Of a DNA stretch of 64,000 nt, positions 8,554 to 17,232 are shown in pieces. The stretch spans positions 1-64,000 of the forward strand of contig NZ_JACHJK010000005.1 of NCBI RefSeq assembly GCF_014203595.1, written 5' to 3'. How positions within the stretch are numbered: position 1 is the stretch's first letter; every line of letters starts with the position of its first letter. The stretch is from Streptomyces echinatus. GTDB taxonomy: Bacteria; Actinomycetota; Actinomycetes; Streptomycetales; Streptomycetaceae. Made by a program: the position numbers and the translations under genes. Under the pieces are notes generated by a model. It saw nothing but the letters and a program-made list of their open reading frames with translations. It did no database searches and had not been told where the DNA came from.

Positions 8554-8865
8554 GTAAGTCACCGCCCCTGGTGGGTAGTTCCGCGAGTGCCCCTGCGGTG
8601 TGCAGAGGTCAGGCCTCATTGTCGCCGACAACGCCGCCAACGTATGTCGACTTGACGTCATTGACTGGCGGGTTTCGTACGCATGGCACGTACGGTCACT
8701 CTGTGTATCACGGCAGGTCACGCCGGGCAATGAGGTCCGACCGGAACCTGTCGTGTGGTTCCGTCGTTGTCCTTCTTCACGACCTGGCACGGTTTCTGAC
8801 GGCCGGTCGGGTGAGGCGTCGCGTTGATGTTCTCACGGGTGCCGAGGGGCGGCGGACGGTGTGGC
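8554..8865. promoter_or_regulatory. Intergenic region upstream of the secretion-like operon
   Basis: These 312 bases carry no credible gene. They must hold the promoter of the minus-strand secretion operon. Visible structure: CGTACG at 8676-8681 and again at 8689-8694, a perfect inverted repeat with a seven-base spacer, and TGACGTCA, a perfect eight-base palindrome at 8654-8661. Either could be a regulator site. I could not pick a convincing -10/-35 pair for the operon. Confidence 0.45.
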
Positions 8866-9462
8866 TCAGCGTGGGCGCAGGCCGTGCAGCAGCAGGTGGA
8901 CGTGCCCGTCGAGGCCGGCCAGGGTCTCCTGCGCGTCGAGCGCGCAGCCGGCGATGAGGGCGGCCAGGCCGTGCAGGCTCGCGGCGGCGACGGTGGTGAT
9001 GCGTTCGGGGTCGCCCTGGACGATCTCGCCGCGCTCCTGGCCGTCCGCGATCATCCGGGTGAAGGAGCCGAGGGAGCGGTCGACGGCGGCCGCGAGCTGG
9101 GCGGAGCTGTCCGGGTCGTGCTTGCGCGCGAACATCAGCTCCAGGAGCTCGGGGTTGTCGACGGCGAAGCCGAGGTAGGCGCGCGCGAGGGCGGTCACCC
9201 GTTCCTCGAAGGTCTGGTCCGGGTGGTCGGCGGCGGTGGCCAGGGCATGGTTCATGCGCTCGTACCCGTCGAGCGCCAGGGCGTCCAGCAGGGCCTGCTT
9301 GTCCTTGAAGTGGCGGCCCGGAGCGGCATGGCTCACGCCGATGTCCCGGGCCAGTTCGCGCAGGGAGAGCGCGCCGGACCCCTTCTCACGCAGGGTGCGT
9401 TCGGCGCTCCGCAGCAGGGCGGCGCGCAGGTCTCCGTGGTGGTAGGGGCGGCTCGTGGGCAT
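8866..9462 (-). CDS. TetR-family transcriptional regulator
   Basis: The 198-residue protein begins PTSRPYHHGDLRAALL and has the TetR helix-turn-helix in LSLRELARDIGVSHAAPGRHFKDKQALL (about residues 29-57). A C-terminal all-helical ligand domain of the WHG-like type follows (ARAYLGFAVDNPELLELMF). It is divergent from the short-chain dehydrogenase and the gap between them holds an 18-bp repeat array, so it probably represses that gene and itself. The ATG at 9462 is chosen because family similarity begins there. TACGAT lies seven bases before it, which would fit a leaderless transcript. An in-frame ATG at 9471 is the alternative. Confidence 0.88.
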   Translation of the reverse strand: MPTSRPYHHGDLRAALLRSAERTLREKGSGALSLRELARDIGVSHAAPGRHFKDKQALLDALALDGYERMNHALATAADHPDQTFEERVTALARAYLGFAVDNPELLELMFARKHDPDSSAQLAAAVDRSLGSFTRMIADGQERGEIVQGDPERITTVAAASLHGLAALIAGCALDAQETLAGLDGHVHLLLHGLRPR

Positions 9463-9476
9463 GAGGACCATCGTAT

Positions 9477-9566
9477 CTCGATGTTGACGGTGGCATCTTT
9501 GTTGGCGGCGCCAGCATTGTTGTCGTTGACAGCATTGTTGTCGTTGCCTACATTGTGGGTATGGCT
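9477..9566. repeat. 18-bp tandem repeat array (about five units) in a divergent promoter
   Basis: Two adjacent units are nearly identical: AGCATTGTTGTCGTTGAC at 9513-9530 and AGCATTGTTGTCGTTGCC at 9531-9548. Weaker units in the same 18-base phase lie at 9495-9512 (12 of 18 match), 9477-9494 (11 of 18) and 9549-9566 (core CATTGT). The common core is TGTTGxCG. The array fills the space between the TetR and SDR starts and overlaps the SDR promoter, so it is either a multimeric TetR operator or a repeat expansion inside one. Confidence 0.85.
9526..9554 (+). promoter_or_regulatory. Housekeeping promoter for a leaderless SDR mRNA
   Basis: TTGACA at 9526-9531 and TACATT at 9549-9554 are separated by 17 bases, a near-consensus sigma-70-type (HrdB) promoter. 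The -10 ends six bases before the ATG at 9561, so transcription should begin at the start codon itself. No ribosome-binding site is present. The promoter lies inside the 18-bp repeat array. Confidence 0.75.
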
Positions 9567-10484
9567 GACACGAGCGAAGCGCGCGGTGCGCGCACATGGA
9601 ACGCGACCCACCTCCCTGATCTGACCGGCCGTACGGCCGTGGTCACCGGTGCCAACAGCGGCATCGGCCTCGCCGCCGCCCGGGCGCTGGCCGGGGCCGG
9701 GGCACATGTGGTGTTCGCCGTACGGGACCTCGCCCGGGGCGGCGCCGCGGCGGCACGGGTGAGCGGCAGCACCGAGGTGCGCCGGCTGGACCTGGCGGAT
9801 CTCGACTCGGTCCGCGAGTTCGCCGCCGGCTGGGACCGCCCGCTGGATCTGCTGATCAACAACGCCGGCGTCATGATGCTGCCGGAGCGGCGGACCGCGC
9901 AGGGCTTCGAGATGCAGTTCGGCACCAACCACCTCGGGCACTTCGCCCTGACCAACCTGCTGCTCCCGTATGTCACCGACCGCGTGGTGACCGTGTCCTC
10001 CGGCGCGCACCGCATGGGCGACAAGGTGATCCACTTCGACGACGTGAACCTGCGCCGCAACTACGCCCCCATCCGCGCCTACGCCCAGTCCAAGCTGGCC
10101 AACCTGCTGTTCACCCTGGAGCTCCAGCGCCGGCTGACCGAGGCCGGCTCGGGCGTCCGCGCTCTCGCGGCCCACCCCGGCTACGCCTCCACCAACCTCC
10201 AGAGCCACGCCGCGAACCCCTTGGCCCGGGCCCTGATGGCGGTCGGCAACAGGTTCCTCGCCCAGGACGACAAGGCGGGCGCCCTGCCCACCCTCTACGC
10301 GGCGACCCAGGACCTGCCCGGTGCGGCCTACGTCGGCCCGGACGGCCCGGCCGAGATGCGCGGCGCCCCGACCCTGGTCGGCCGCAGCGCGGCGGCGAGC
10401 GATCCGGCGGCGGCCCGGCGGCTGTGGACGCTGTCCGAGGAGCTGACGGGCGTGGAGTGGGGGATCGCGGCGCCGGTGCGGTGA
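9561..10484 (+). CDS. Short-chain dehydrogenase/reductase (SDR)
   Basis: The 307-residue NAD(P)-dependent oxidoreductase has the Rossmann motif TGANSGIG (about residues 32-39), the structural NNAG, the catalytic Ser in VVTVSSGAH and the YAQSK catalytic pair. Sequence around [10 protein letters not shown] resembles the retinol-dehydrogenase-like/WW-domain oxidoreductase branch of the SDRs, so the substrate may be a lipophilic alcohol or ketone. The ATG at 9561 fits the promoter position; a GTG six bases upstream is the alternative. It is probably controlled by the divergent TetR protein. Confidence 0.9.
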   Translation: MADTSEARGARTWNATHLPDLTGRTAVVTGANSGIGLAAARALAGAGAHVVFAVRDLARGGAAAARVSGSTEVRRLDLADLDSVREFAAGWDRPLDLLINNAGVMMLPERRTAQGFEMQFGTNHLGHFALTNLLLPYVTDRVVTVSSGAHRMGDKVIHFDDVNLRRNYAPIRAYAQSKLANLLFTLELQRRLTEAGSGVRALAAHPGYASTNLQSHAANPLARALMAVGNRFLAQDDKAGALPTLYAATQDLPGAAYVGPDGPAEMRGAPTLVGRSAAASDPAAARRLWTLSEELTGVEWGIAAPVR

Positions 10485-10607
10485 CGCGGCGCGTGCCTGC
10501 CGGAGGTCATCGGACGGCCGGGCACCGAGCCGTGGAAAAAACGTCTCATAGAAAAATCTCAGGCAACCCGATGCGCGATTCTCAGGTTCGCGGGAAAGAG
10601 ATGGGGC

Positions 10608-11408
10608 GTGATGAAGCGCGCCCCACGCATCTCGCCGACCGCACGGCCCGCACTGCTCGGAGCCGTGGCGCTGCTCGCGCTGACCTCGGTCTCCGTGGCC
10701 ACGGCCGACGACCGGCGGGGGTCCCACGCCGCCGGCACCACCCGTACCGTCACCACCCGCACCGCCCACGCCTCTCCCGCCCGGCCCGGTGACCGGGTCG
10801 GCACGCTGTTCGTGGCGGACGGGGCGGGCGGGCCGGTCGGCGGCCACTTCTGCACCGCGTCGGTGGTGCACAGCCCGCGGGGCGACCTCGTCGTCACCGC
10901 GGCGCACTGCGTGAGCGACGACGACCTGGACCTGGTGTACGCGCCGGGGTACCGGGACGGGCGGGCGCCGTACGGGATGTGGGAGGTGACGCGGCGGTTC
11001 CTGGCCGACGGGTGGACCGAGGACGAGGACGAGGACAGCGACCTCGCCTTCTTCACCGTCGCCGACCGGGACGGCCGGCGGCTGGAGGACGTGGTCGGGG
11101 CCAACCGGTTCACGACCGGTACCGACACCGGTGCCACCGCGGTGACGGTCACCGGCTATCCCGAGTCCGGCGAGGCGCCCATCACCTGCACCAGCCGGCC
11201 CGCCGTGCACAGCGCCACCCAACAGCGCATCGCCTGCCCGGCGTTCACCAGCGGCACCAGCGGCAGCCCCTGGGTCAACGGCGACGACCAGGTGGTCGGC
11301 GTCCTCGGCGGCCACGAGAGGGGCGGCGCCACGGCCGACATCTCCTACAGCGTGGTGCTCGGCGGCAGGGCGGAGACGCTGTACCGGGAGGCCACGGCCG
11401 GTTCCTGA
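10608..11408 (+). CDS. Secreted trypsin-like serine protease
   Basis: The protein has a basic N-terminus and hydrophobic signal region (ALLGAVALLALTSVSVATADD), a short Thr-rich propeptide-like stretch, then a chymotrypsin-fold domain. The triad is visible: His in VVTAAHC, Asp in DSDLAFF, and Ser in FTSGTSGSPW. Cys pairs around HFCTASVV/AAHC and ITCTSR/IACPAF should form disulfides, consistent with export. An acidic run (EDEDEDSD) precedes the catalytic Asp. GTG at 10608 and ATG at 10611 are both possible; AAAGAG at 10595-10600 fits the first. The peptide substrate is unknown. Confidence 0.88.
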   Translation: MMKRAPRISPTARPALLGAVALLALTSVSVATADDRRGSHAAGTTRTVTTRTAHASPARPGDRVGTLFVADGAGGPVGGHFCTASVVHSPRGDLVVTAAHCVSDDDLDLVYAPGYRDGRAPYGMWEVTRRFLADGWTEDEDEDSDLAFFTVADRDGRRLEDVVGANRFTTGTDTGATAVTVTGYPESGEAPITCTSRPAVHSATQQRIACPAFTSGTSGSPWVNGDDQVVGVLGGHERGGATADISYSVVLGGRAETLYREATAGS

Positions 11409-11461
11409 CGGGGCATGAACGTCCGGGACGGGTTCGTGATCTGTGTGGCAGGGTCTGTCCC

Positions 11462-13153
11462 GTGGACGCACTCAAGCCTCAGGACCCCCCGCACATAGGT
11501 ACGCACGCACTTCTCGCCCGACTCGGCGCGGGCGGGATGGGGCAGGTCTACCTCGGCCGTTCGCCGGGCGGGCGGCTCGTCGCCATCAAGGTGATCCGCG
11601 ACGAGATCACGGACCACCCCGAGGCGCTGGCACGCTTCCGGCGCGAGGTGGAGACCGCCGCCACGGTCCGGAGCGCGTACACGGCCAATCTGATCGACGC
11701 CTCGCTGGACGCCGCGCCCTACTGGCTGGCCACCGAGTACGTCGCCGGGCCCACCCTCGCCGGTGCCGTCACACGGCGCGGGCCGCTGCCCGCCGAGACC
11801 TGCCGCGGGCTGTGCGCGGCGCTCGCCGAAGGGCTCGCCGCCGTGCACGCGCACGGTGTCACCCACCGGGACCTGAAGCCGCAGAACGTCATCCTCGCCG
11901 CCCAGGGGCCGCAGCTCATCGACTTCGGGATCGCCCGGGGCGCGGGCCACGCCGCACTCACCGACACCGGGCGTGCGCCCGGCACGCCCGGATACACCGC
12001 GCCCGAGGTGCTGCTGCGCAACGAGGTCGGTCCGCCGGCGGACGTCTTCGCGCTCGGCGCCACCCTCGCCTTCGCAGCGACCGGCCGGGCGCCCTTCGGC
12101 GCCGGAGACCCGTCCGGGGTCGGTTACCGCGCCGTTCACGAGCCGGTCGACGTGGCGGGGGTGGAGCCGGAGCTGGCGGCACTGATCGAGGCGTGCGCGG
12201 CGAAGGACCCCGCCGCCAGACCGGGGCTCGCCGAGGTGATCGCGCGCTGCGGGGTGCGGACCGCGCTGGTGGAGGACCCGCACTACGCCGGACTGGGCAC
12301 CCTGGGCGAGGCCGTGCCGCAGGTGCCGCCGCCACCGGCCGGGCTGCATGCCCTGCCGACGGTGGGCCCCGCGTCGTACGGCGGTTCCGGCCACGTACCG
12401 GCCCCGGCGGTGCAGCCGGCGAACCGGGCCCGGGGCGGGCGTTGGGCGGTGGCCGTGGCGGCGGGGCTCGCGGTGGGGGTCGCGGCCGGAGCGGTGGTGG
12501 TGCTCGCCCAGCGGGGCGACGGTGCGGACACCGCGCGGAGCGGTGCGCAGGGCCGGGTGTCGTCGGGTCCGAAGCGCACGGCGTCCGGCCCGGGCGCCAC
12601 GGCTTCGTCCCCGGCGGGCGGAACGGGTGTCCCGGCCTACGCGGAGATGAAGCTCGACCGGACGCTGTTCGACGCGGCGGCGGGGCAGTGCCAAGTGCCC
12701 GCCGAGGAACGGGGTTCCGACGGTTTCATGATGGCGGTCGAGAACCCCGACGACCCGGACGACCAGGCAGGCGTCCTCTCGCTCCACCACAAGGTGAAGA
12801 TCGGCTTCCGCGACAAGTACGCCTTCGGGAAGAACGAGCCGTACTACGTGACGGTGAGCGTCAAGCCGCCGCACGACATCGACCCCGACACCGGCAGGCC
12901 CGTCGCCGGACTGCTGACGGCCGACGTGAGCTCGGGCTACACCAGCAAGCCCCTCGACCTCTACGGCGGTGCCGACCAGGGGGACTGGAAGTACGTCACC
13001 TACCCGGACGACTTCCGGCAGTGGGTGAGGGGCAGGCCGTACCCCGCCGTCCCGCTCACCAACGACCCGGGCGACTGGACCGTGCAGTGGCATCACATCC
13101 GCACGCCCGGCGACTACCGCAGCATCATGTGCGCGGGCTTCACCGTGAAATGA
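11462..13153 (+). CDS. Transmembrane Ser/Thr protein kinase
   Basis: A 563-residue eukaryotic-type kinase. The N-terminal catalytic domain (about residues 12-270) shows the Gly loop LGAGGMGQVYLG, VAIK, HRDLKPQN, DFGIA and GTPGYTAPE, so all catalytic residues are present. A Pro-rich linker, one membrane helix (about residues 323-345, WAVAVAAGLAVGVAAGAVVV) and a roughly 200-residue external domain follow. The external part has no PASTA repeats; it contains a Cys pair, FDAAAGQCQVPAEE and SIMCAGFTVK, and an immunoglobulin-like feel (YYVTVSVKPPHD). The GTG at 11462 is where kinase similarity begins. It precedes a cell-wall hydrolase gene by 56 bases, so envelope sensing is plausible. Confidence 0.9.
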   Translation: MDALKPQDPPHIGTHALLARLGAGGMGQVYLGRSPGGRLVAIKVIRDEITDHPEALARFRREVETAATVRSAYTANLIDASLDAAPYWLATEYVAGPTLAGAVTRRGPLPAETCRGLCAALAEGLAAVHAHGVTHRDLKPQNVILAAQGPQLIDFGIARGAGHAALTDTGRAPGTPGYTAPEVLLRNEVGPPADVFALGATLAFAATGRAPFGAGDPSGVGYRAVHEPVDVAGVEPELAALIEACAAKDPAARPGLAEVIARCGVRTALVEDPHYAGLGTLGEAVPQVPPPPAGLHALPTVGPASYGGSGHVPAPAVQPANRARGGRWAVAVAAGLAVGVAAGAVVVLAQRGDGADTARSGAQGRVSSGPKRTASGPGATASSPAGGTGVPAYAEMKLDRTLFDAAAGQCQVPAEERGSDGFMMAVENPDDPDDQAGVLSLHHKVKIGFRDKYAFGKNEPYYVTVSVKPPHDIDPDTGRPVAGLLTADVSSGYTSKPLDLYGGADQGDWKYVTYPDDFRQWVRGRPYPAVPLTNDPGDWTVQWHHIRTPGDYRSIMCAGFTVK

Positions 13154-13209
13154 CGCCACATCACGCGAAAGGGGTCCTGGATCCGCTCGGCATGGGGGAA
13201 AGTTGAACC

Positions 13210-14211
13210 GTGCGGAAGGTATGGGTGTTCGGTGGGGCGGCTGTCGCGCTCGGCACGGGCTTCGTCATGCTGCTCGTCGTCGGCGTCTACATCGTGGCCG
13301 GGAACCTGGTCAACGGGGTGACCTCGGGCGGCCGGGGGCTGGCCAAGGGGGCCGTGCCGGCCGCCTACAAGCAGCTCGTGCAGCAATGGGGCAATCTGTG
13401 CCCGGCGCTGAGCCCGGCGCTGCTCGCCGCCCAGCTGTACCAGGAGAGCGGCTGGAACCCGACCGTCGTCAGCCCGGCCGACGCCCGCGGTATCGCGCAG
13501 TTCATCCCCAGCACCTGGGCGACCCACGGCATCGACGGCGACGGTGACGGCAAGCGCGACATCTGGGACCCGGACGACGCGATCCCCTCGGCCGCCTCGT
13601 ACGACTGCGAGTTGGCGAAGTACGTGAAGGACGTGCCGGGCAACGTCTCCGACAACATGCTCGCCGCCTACAACGCCGGTGCCTACCGCGTCATCAGGGC
13701 CGGTGGGGTCCCGGCCATCAGCGAGACGCAGAACTACGTGCAGCGGATCCGCAGTCTGGAGAAGAGCTTCGCCGCGCCGGTCACCAGGATCGACCCCACC
13801 CGGCAGGCCGCCGGTGCCATCTCCTTCGCGCAGAGCCGGCTCGGCACGCCCTACCTGTGGGGCGGCAACGGGACGGCCGACCAGGGCGGGCGCTTCGACT
13901 GCTCGGGTCTGACCAAGGCCGCGTACGACAAGGTCGGCATCACGCTGCCCCGGGTCGCCAACGACCAGTACAACGCGGGACCGCACCCCTCGCGGGACCA
14001 GTTGCTCCCCGGTGACCTGGTGTTCTTCTCGGACAACCTCACCGACTCCCGGGCCATCCGGCACGTGGGCATCTACGTCGGCGGCGGTTACATGATCGAC
14101 GCTCCGCGCACCGGCGCGGTGATCCGCTTCGACCCGGTCGACACCCCCGACTACTTCGGCGCCACCCGGGTGACCGAGGATGGCGCGAAAGCGCTCCCCA
14201 CGACCGTGTGA
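13210..14211 (+). CDS. Bifunctional lytic transglycosylase / NlpC-P60 endopeptidase
   Basis: The 333-residue protein has an N-terminal membrane anchor (VFGGAAVALGTGFVMLLVVG). An SLT-type transglycosylase domain follows (about residues 55-180, with the catalytic Glu in QLYQESGWNP and the GIAQFIPSTW and AAYNAGAYRV motifs). Then comes an NlpC/P60 Cys peptidase (about residues 198-320, Cys in FDCSGLTKAAY, His in IRHVGIYVGGG). It should cut both glycan strands and stem peptides. The start is a GTG with GGGGGAAAG just upstream. Such enzymes serve as the VirB1-type wall-opening factor of type IV systems, so it may work with the operon at 1.4-8.6 kb, although five genes lie between. Confidence 0.9.
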   Translation: MRKVWVFGGAAVALGTGFVMLLVVGVYIVAGNLVNGVTSGGRGLAKGAVPAAYKQLVQQWGNLCPALSPALLAAQLYQESGWNPTVVSPADARGIAQFIPSTWATHGIDGDGDGKRDIWDPDDAIPSAASYDCELAKYVKDVPGNVSDNMLAAYNAGAYRVIRAGGVPAISETQNYVQRIRSLEKSFAAPVTRIDPTRQAAGAISFAQSRLGTPYLWGGNGTADQGGRFDCSGLTKAAYDKVGITLPRVANDQYNAGPHPSRDQLLPGDLVFFSDNLTDSRAIRHVGIYVGGGYMIDAPRTGAVIRFDPVDTPDYFGATRVTEDGAKALPTTV

Positions 14212-14441
14212 ACAGAGCGTGAAGTCACCCCCTGAGCTGCAAGGACGAGTCTCTCTTCGATAACGTCTGCGTGATCATTCAGTGGAGAGTGGAACGTATT
14301 GATGGTGCCCGTGCGTTCCTGTTGACGTAGCCGAGCGGACGTCAGTACGGCAGTGCAGCGGAAGCGGATCTACGAACCACGGGGGGCAGGAGCGACGCAC
14401 ACCCGGTGCGTCCGGACGAACGACGAAGGGGCCGCAGCACC

Positions 14442-15146
14442 ATGGCTGTACTCGCCGAATCCGGATCGAACCCCGACGTCGACCTGCTCTACGACATCAA
14501 CGGCCTGGCCAAGGACGCCCCCGGCTGGTTCGACCGGGTCATGGAATTCATCGGTGAATACGGGCTGTTGCTCGCCATGGCGCTGCTCGTCCTGTGGTGC
14601 TGGTGGTCGGTGCGGCGCCGGGGCGGAGAGGACGCGGCGCCCTCGGTGGCCGCGCTGGTCTGGGCCCCGCTCGCGGCCGGCCTCGCGGTGCTCGTGAACG
14701 TCCCGATACGCGGTTTCGTGGAGCGCCCCCGACCCTTCGTGGACCACCGGGGCCTGGACGTCCTCGTCGACGGCAAGACCGACTTCTCCTTCGTCAGCGA
14801 CCACGCGACGATCACGATGGCGCTCGGGGTCGGGCTCTTCGTGGCCGACCGCCGCTTCGGTCTCGCCGGTATCGGCCTGGCCCTGCTGGAGGGCTTCTGC
14901 CGGGTCTACATGGGCGTGCACTACCCGACGGACGTCGTCGGCGGCTTCGCCCTCGGTACGGCGGTCGTCCTGCTGCTGTCCCCGCCGGCCACGGCCCTGC
15001 TCACCCCGCTGATGCGGGCCGTGGAGCGGTCACCGAGGGCGGGCCGGCTCGTCCGGCGCCGGCCGGCCGCCGGAAGCGGCCGGGACACCCTGCTGCCCAG
15101 CGCCCGCAAGCCGCTGGAATCCGAGGAGCGCGACCTGGCGGCGTGA
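14442..15146 (+). CDS. PAP2-family membrane phosphatase
   Basis: The 234-residue polytopic protein has the three PAP2 (type 2 phosphatidic acid phosphatase) motifs: a K/RP-type motif in GFVERPRPFVD, FSFVSDHAT (SxxH-like), and GFCRVYMGVHYPTDVVGGF (R-x5-H-x3-D). Membrane helices flank them (LLLAMALLVLWCW, VAALVWAPLAAGLAVLV and two near the C-terminus). It likely dephosphorylates a lipid pyrophosphate or phosphatidate at the outer face. The ATG at 14442 fits the family. About 230 bases separate it from the hydrolase, without other visible genes. Confidence 0.88.
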   Translation: MAVLAESGSNPDVDLLYDINGLAKDAPGWFDRVMEFIGEYGLLLAMALLVLWCWWSVRRRGGEDAAPSVAALVWAPLAAGLAVLVNVPIRGFVERPRPFVDHRGLDVLVDGKTDFSFVSDHATITMALGVGLFVADRRFGLAGIGLALLEGFCRVYMGVHYPTDVVGGFALGTAVVLLLSPPATALLTPLMRAVERSPRAGRLVRRRPAAGSGRDTLLPSARKPLESEERDLAA

Positions 15147-15343
15147 CCGTACGCTCCGCCGCGTGAGCAGGTTCTTCGCCACGGTGTGCCTGCCGCCCAC
15201 CCCGCCCCGCCGGGTGCCGACGCGGTGGCCGTGGCCATGGCGCCGTACGACATGAACGCCACGGACGACTGGAACCCGGTGGGGGAGTGGGGCGGGCCCC
15301 CGCGGCTCCCCCGGGCAGCGGTCGCGCCGCTGTGGTCCGGCCG

Positions 15344-16912
15344 CTACAGACCTTGCGCGGCGGAGAAGAAGCGCTGCGGGTCGTAGGCCTTCTTCACCTT
15401 GGCCAGCCGGGCCGCCGCGTCCCCGTAGTACGCCTTCTTCCAGTCCTTCAGCGTCGGGTCGGTGTAGTTCTGGTAGGCGGCGCCCGAGGCGTACGGCTTC
15501 ATCGCGTCGTGGGCCGCGGTCAGCCAGGACTGGGCGGTGCCGCCGGAGCCGCCCGCGCCCCAGGAGGCGATGTACTGGGTCAGCATCCGGGAGCGGCGGT
15601 GCACGAACGCGGTCGCGGTCGGGGAGACCCGGTTGACCGCGCCGCCGAGCGCGGTGAACGCGATGCTGCCCGCGCCGCCGCGCACCGCGGCGATCTGCTT
15701 CAGGACGGTCTGGATGCCCGCCGCGGACAGCGAGCGGTCGAAGAAGTCGGAGCGGGCCGCGTACGTCTCCCGGTCCAGCTTGCCCTGCGGGGAGCGGCCC
15801 GGCGTGGAGCCGGGCAGATGGCACTGGGCGTCGGTGGAGAAGGAGGAGCAGCCGGCGTAGATCTCCATCGCGTCCTCGTAGCCCCGGCGCCGCAGGGAGA
15901 CGGAGGCGGCGTTCGCGCCGGCCAGGTGGGCCAGGCGGTCCACGGCGTTCTGGAGTTCGCCGTAGGTGCCGAGGGAGAAGCAGGACACGGAGATGGCCGG
16001 GGTGCGGCCGGGGGAGCAGGACAGGTGCAGGGAGGACCAGATCTCGTCGGGCTGGCTCGGTCCCCACTCCTGCCAGGCCTTGAGCACCTTGGCGGCCTTG
16101 GACCAGGGCCACGTCATATAGGCGGTCACGGCCTGGGGAGCGGTGTGGGTCTTGAAGTGCAGCTCGGTAACCACGCCGAAGTTGCCGTTGCCGGCGCCGC
16201 GCAGCGCCCAGAACAGGTCGGAGTGGTGGGTGGCGTCGGCGGTGACCTGGGTGCCGTCCGCGGTGATCAGGGTGGCCTGGGTGAGGCTGTCGCAGGTCAG
16301 TCCGTAGGCGCGGGAGGCGACGCCGTGGCCGCCGCCGAGGACCAGACCGGAGACGCCGACCGTGGGGCAGGAGCCGGCGGGTATGGTCACGCCCTTCGCG
16401 GCCAGTCCGCGGTAGACGTCGATCAGCTTGGCGCCGGCGCCGACGACGGCCTGGCCGCCGCTGACCCGGATCCGGTTCAGCCGGGACACGTCGACGATCA
16501 GCCGGTTGTCGCCGGAGGAGTAGCCCGCGTAGGAGTGGCCGCCGTTGCGTATCGACACCTTGATCCGGTGCGCGTGGGCGTAGGCCAGCGTCGTACGGAT
16601 GTCGGCGGGGTGCGCGACGTAGGCCACCGCGGCCGGCCTCAGGCCGTCGAAGCGGGTGTTGTACAGCTGGTGGGCCGTCTTCCAGGAGGCGTCGCCGGGC
16701 CGCACCAGGGTGCCGTCCAGGTCACGGGCGAGGGCCGCCCAGTTCGCGGCGGCGCTTGCGCTGGTGGTCTTCAGGGAGGCAAGAGAGGATGAGCGCGACG
16801 GCGTACCGGTGTGCGCCGCCGGGGCGGAAGAGTCTCCGCCCGCACTGCACGCGGTCAGCGCGGTGGTCGCCAGGGCGGCCGCGCCGCCCGAGATGAACGT
16901 ACGCCGTTCCAT
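15344..16912 (-). CDS. Tat-exported lipoprotein FAD-linked oxidase (BBE family)
   Basis: The 522-residue flavin oxidase begins MERRTFISGGAAALA and runs into LTACSAGG, a twin-arginine signal combined with a lipobox, so the mature enzyme should be a Tat-exported lipoprotein. The FAD domain has RNGGHSYAGYSSG and GSCPTVGVSGLVLGGGHG; the His and Cys in these two segments are those that bind FAD bicovalently in berberine-bridge and oligosaccharide oxidases. The C-terminal YQNYTDPTLKDWKKAYYG is the BBE motif. The substrate may be an oligosaccharide or a secondary metabolite. It is divergent from pstS, and its promoter shares the 320-base gap with the PHO box. Confidence 0.9.
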   Translation of the reverse strand: MERRTFISGGAAALATTALTACSAGGDSSAPAAHTGTPSRSSSLASLKTTSASAAANWAALARDLDGTLVRPGDASWKTAHQLYNTRFDGLRPAAVAYVAHPADIRTTLAYAHAHRIKVSIRNGGHSYAGYSSGDNRLIVDVSRLNRIRVSGGQAVVGAGAKLIDVYRGLAAKGVTIPAGSCPTVGVSGLVLGGGHGVASRAYGLTCDSLTQATLITADGTQVTADATHHSDLFWALRGAGNGNFGVVTELHFKTHTAPQAVTAYMTWPWSKAAKVLKAWQEWGPSQPDEIWSSLHLSCSPGRTPAISVSCFSLGTYGELQNAVDRLAHLAGANAASVSLRRRGYEDAMEIYAGCSSFSTDAQCHLPGSTPGRSPQGKLDRETYAARSDFFDRSLSAAGIQTVLKQIAAVRGGAGSIAFTALGGAVNRVSPTATAFVHRRSRMLTQYIASWGAGGSGGTAQSWLTAAHDAMKPYASGAAYQNYTDPTLKDWKKAYYGDAAARLAKVKKAYDPQRFFSAAQGL

Positions 16913-17078
16913 GTCCGTCGCCTTTCCTCGGCTCTCGTGGAACGAGACGGCGGCCCGCGCGAAGAGGTTCCGCCGAACGGGTGAGAACGTCGAATGCATG
17001 TGCAGGCAACCCGCTCGTCGGACCCTCCATGTGTTCTCCCCGTGAGCATTCCGTGACCTAACCAGGCCGACGGCAGGG

Positions 17079-17122
17079 GTTCACCCTCCGTTCATTTATG
17101 GCCATCGGCCGCTTCACCTGTC
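17079..17122 (+). promoter_or_regulatory. PHO box (PhoP-binding direct repeats) and pstS promoter
   Basis: Four 11-base units in phase are visible: GTTCACCCTCC (17079), GTTCATTTATG (17090), a weak GCCATCGGCCG (17101) and CTTCACCTGTC (17112). GTTCA at the head of 11-base direct repeats is the known Streptomyces PHO-box pattern. TAATTT at 17128-17133 is a candidate -10. The long leader to pstS contains a GCCGCC/GGCGGC hairpin. The rest of 16913-17232 holds no gene. Confidence 0.9.
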
Positions 17123-17232
17123 CTGCCTAATTTCGGCCGTGCACGGTGCGGAGTGCGGCCTTGGACGGGCTCCGGCACCACTTACCCTCGCGCGCCGCCG
17201 ACAGCGGCGGCTCCTGGAAGGAACTCCCGAAA

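Noticed and set aside
9477..9566. CRISPR-like array because of short regular repeats
   Set aside because: Units are directly adjacent without unique spacers and no cas gene is present.
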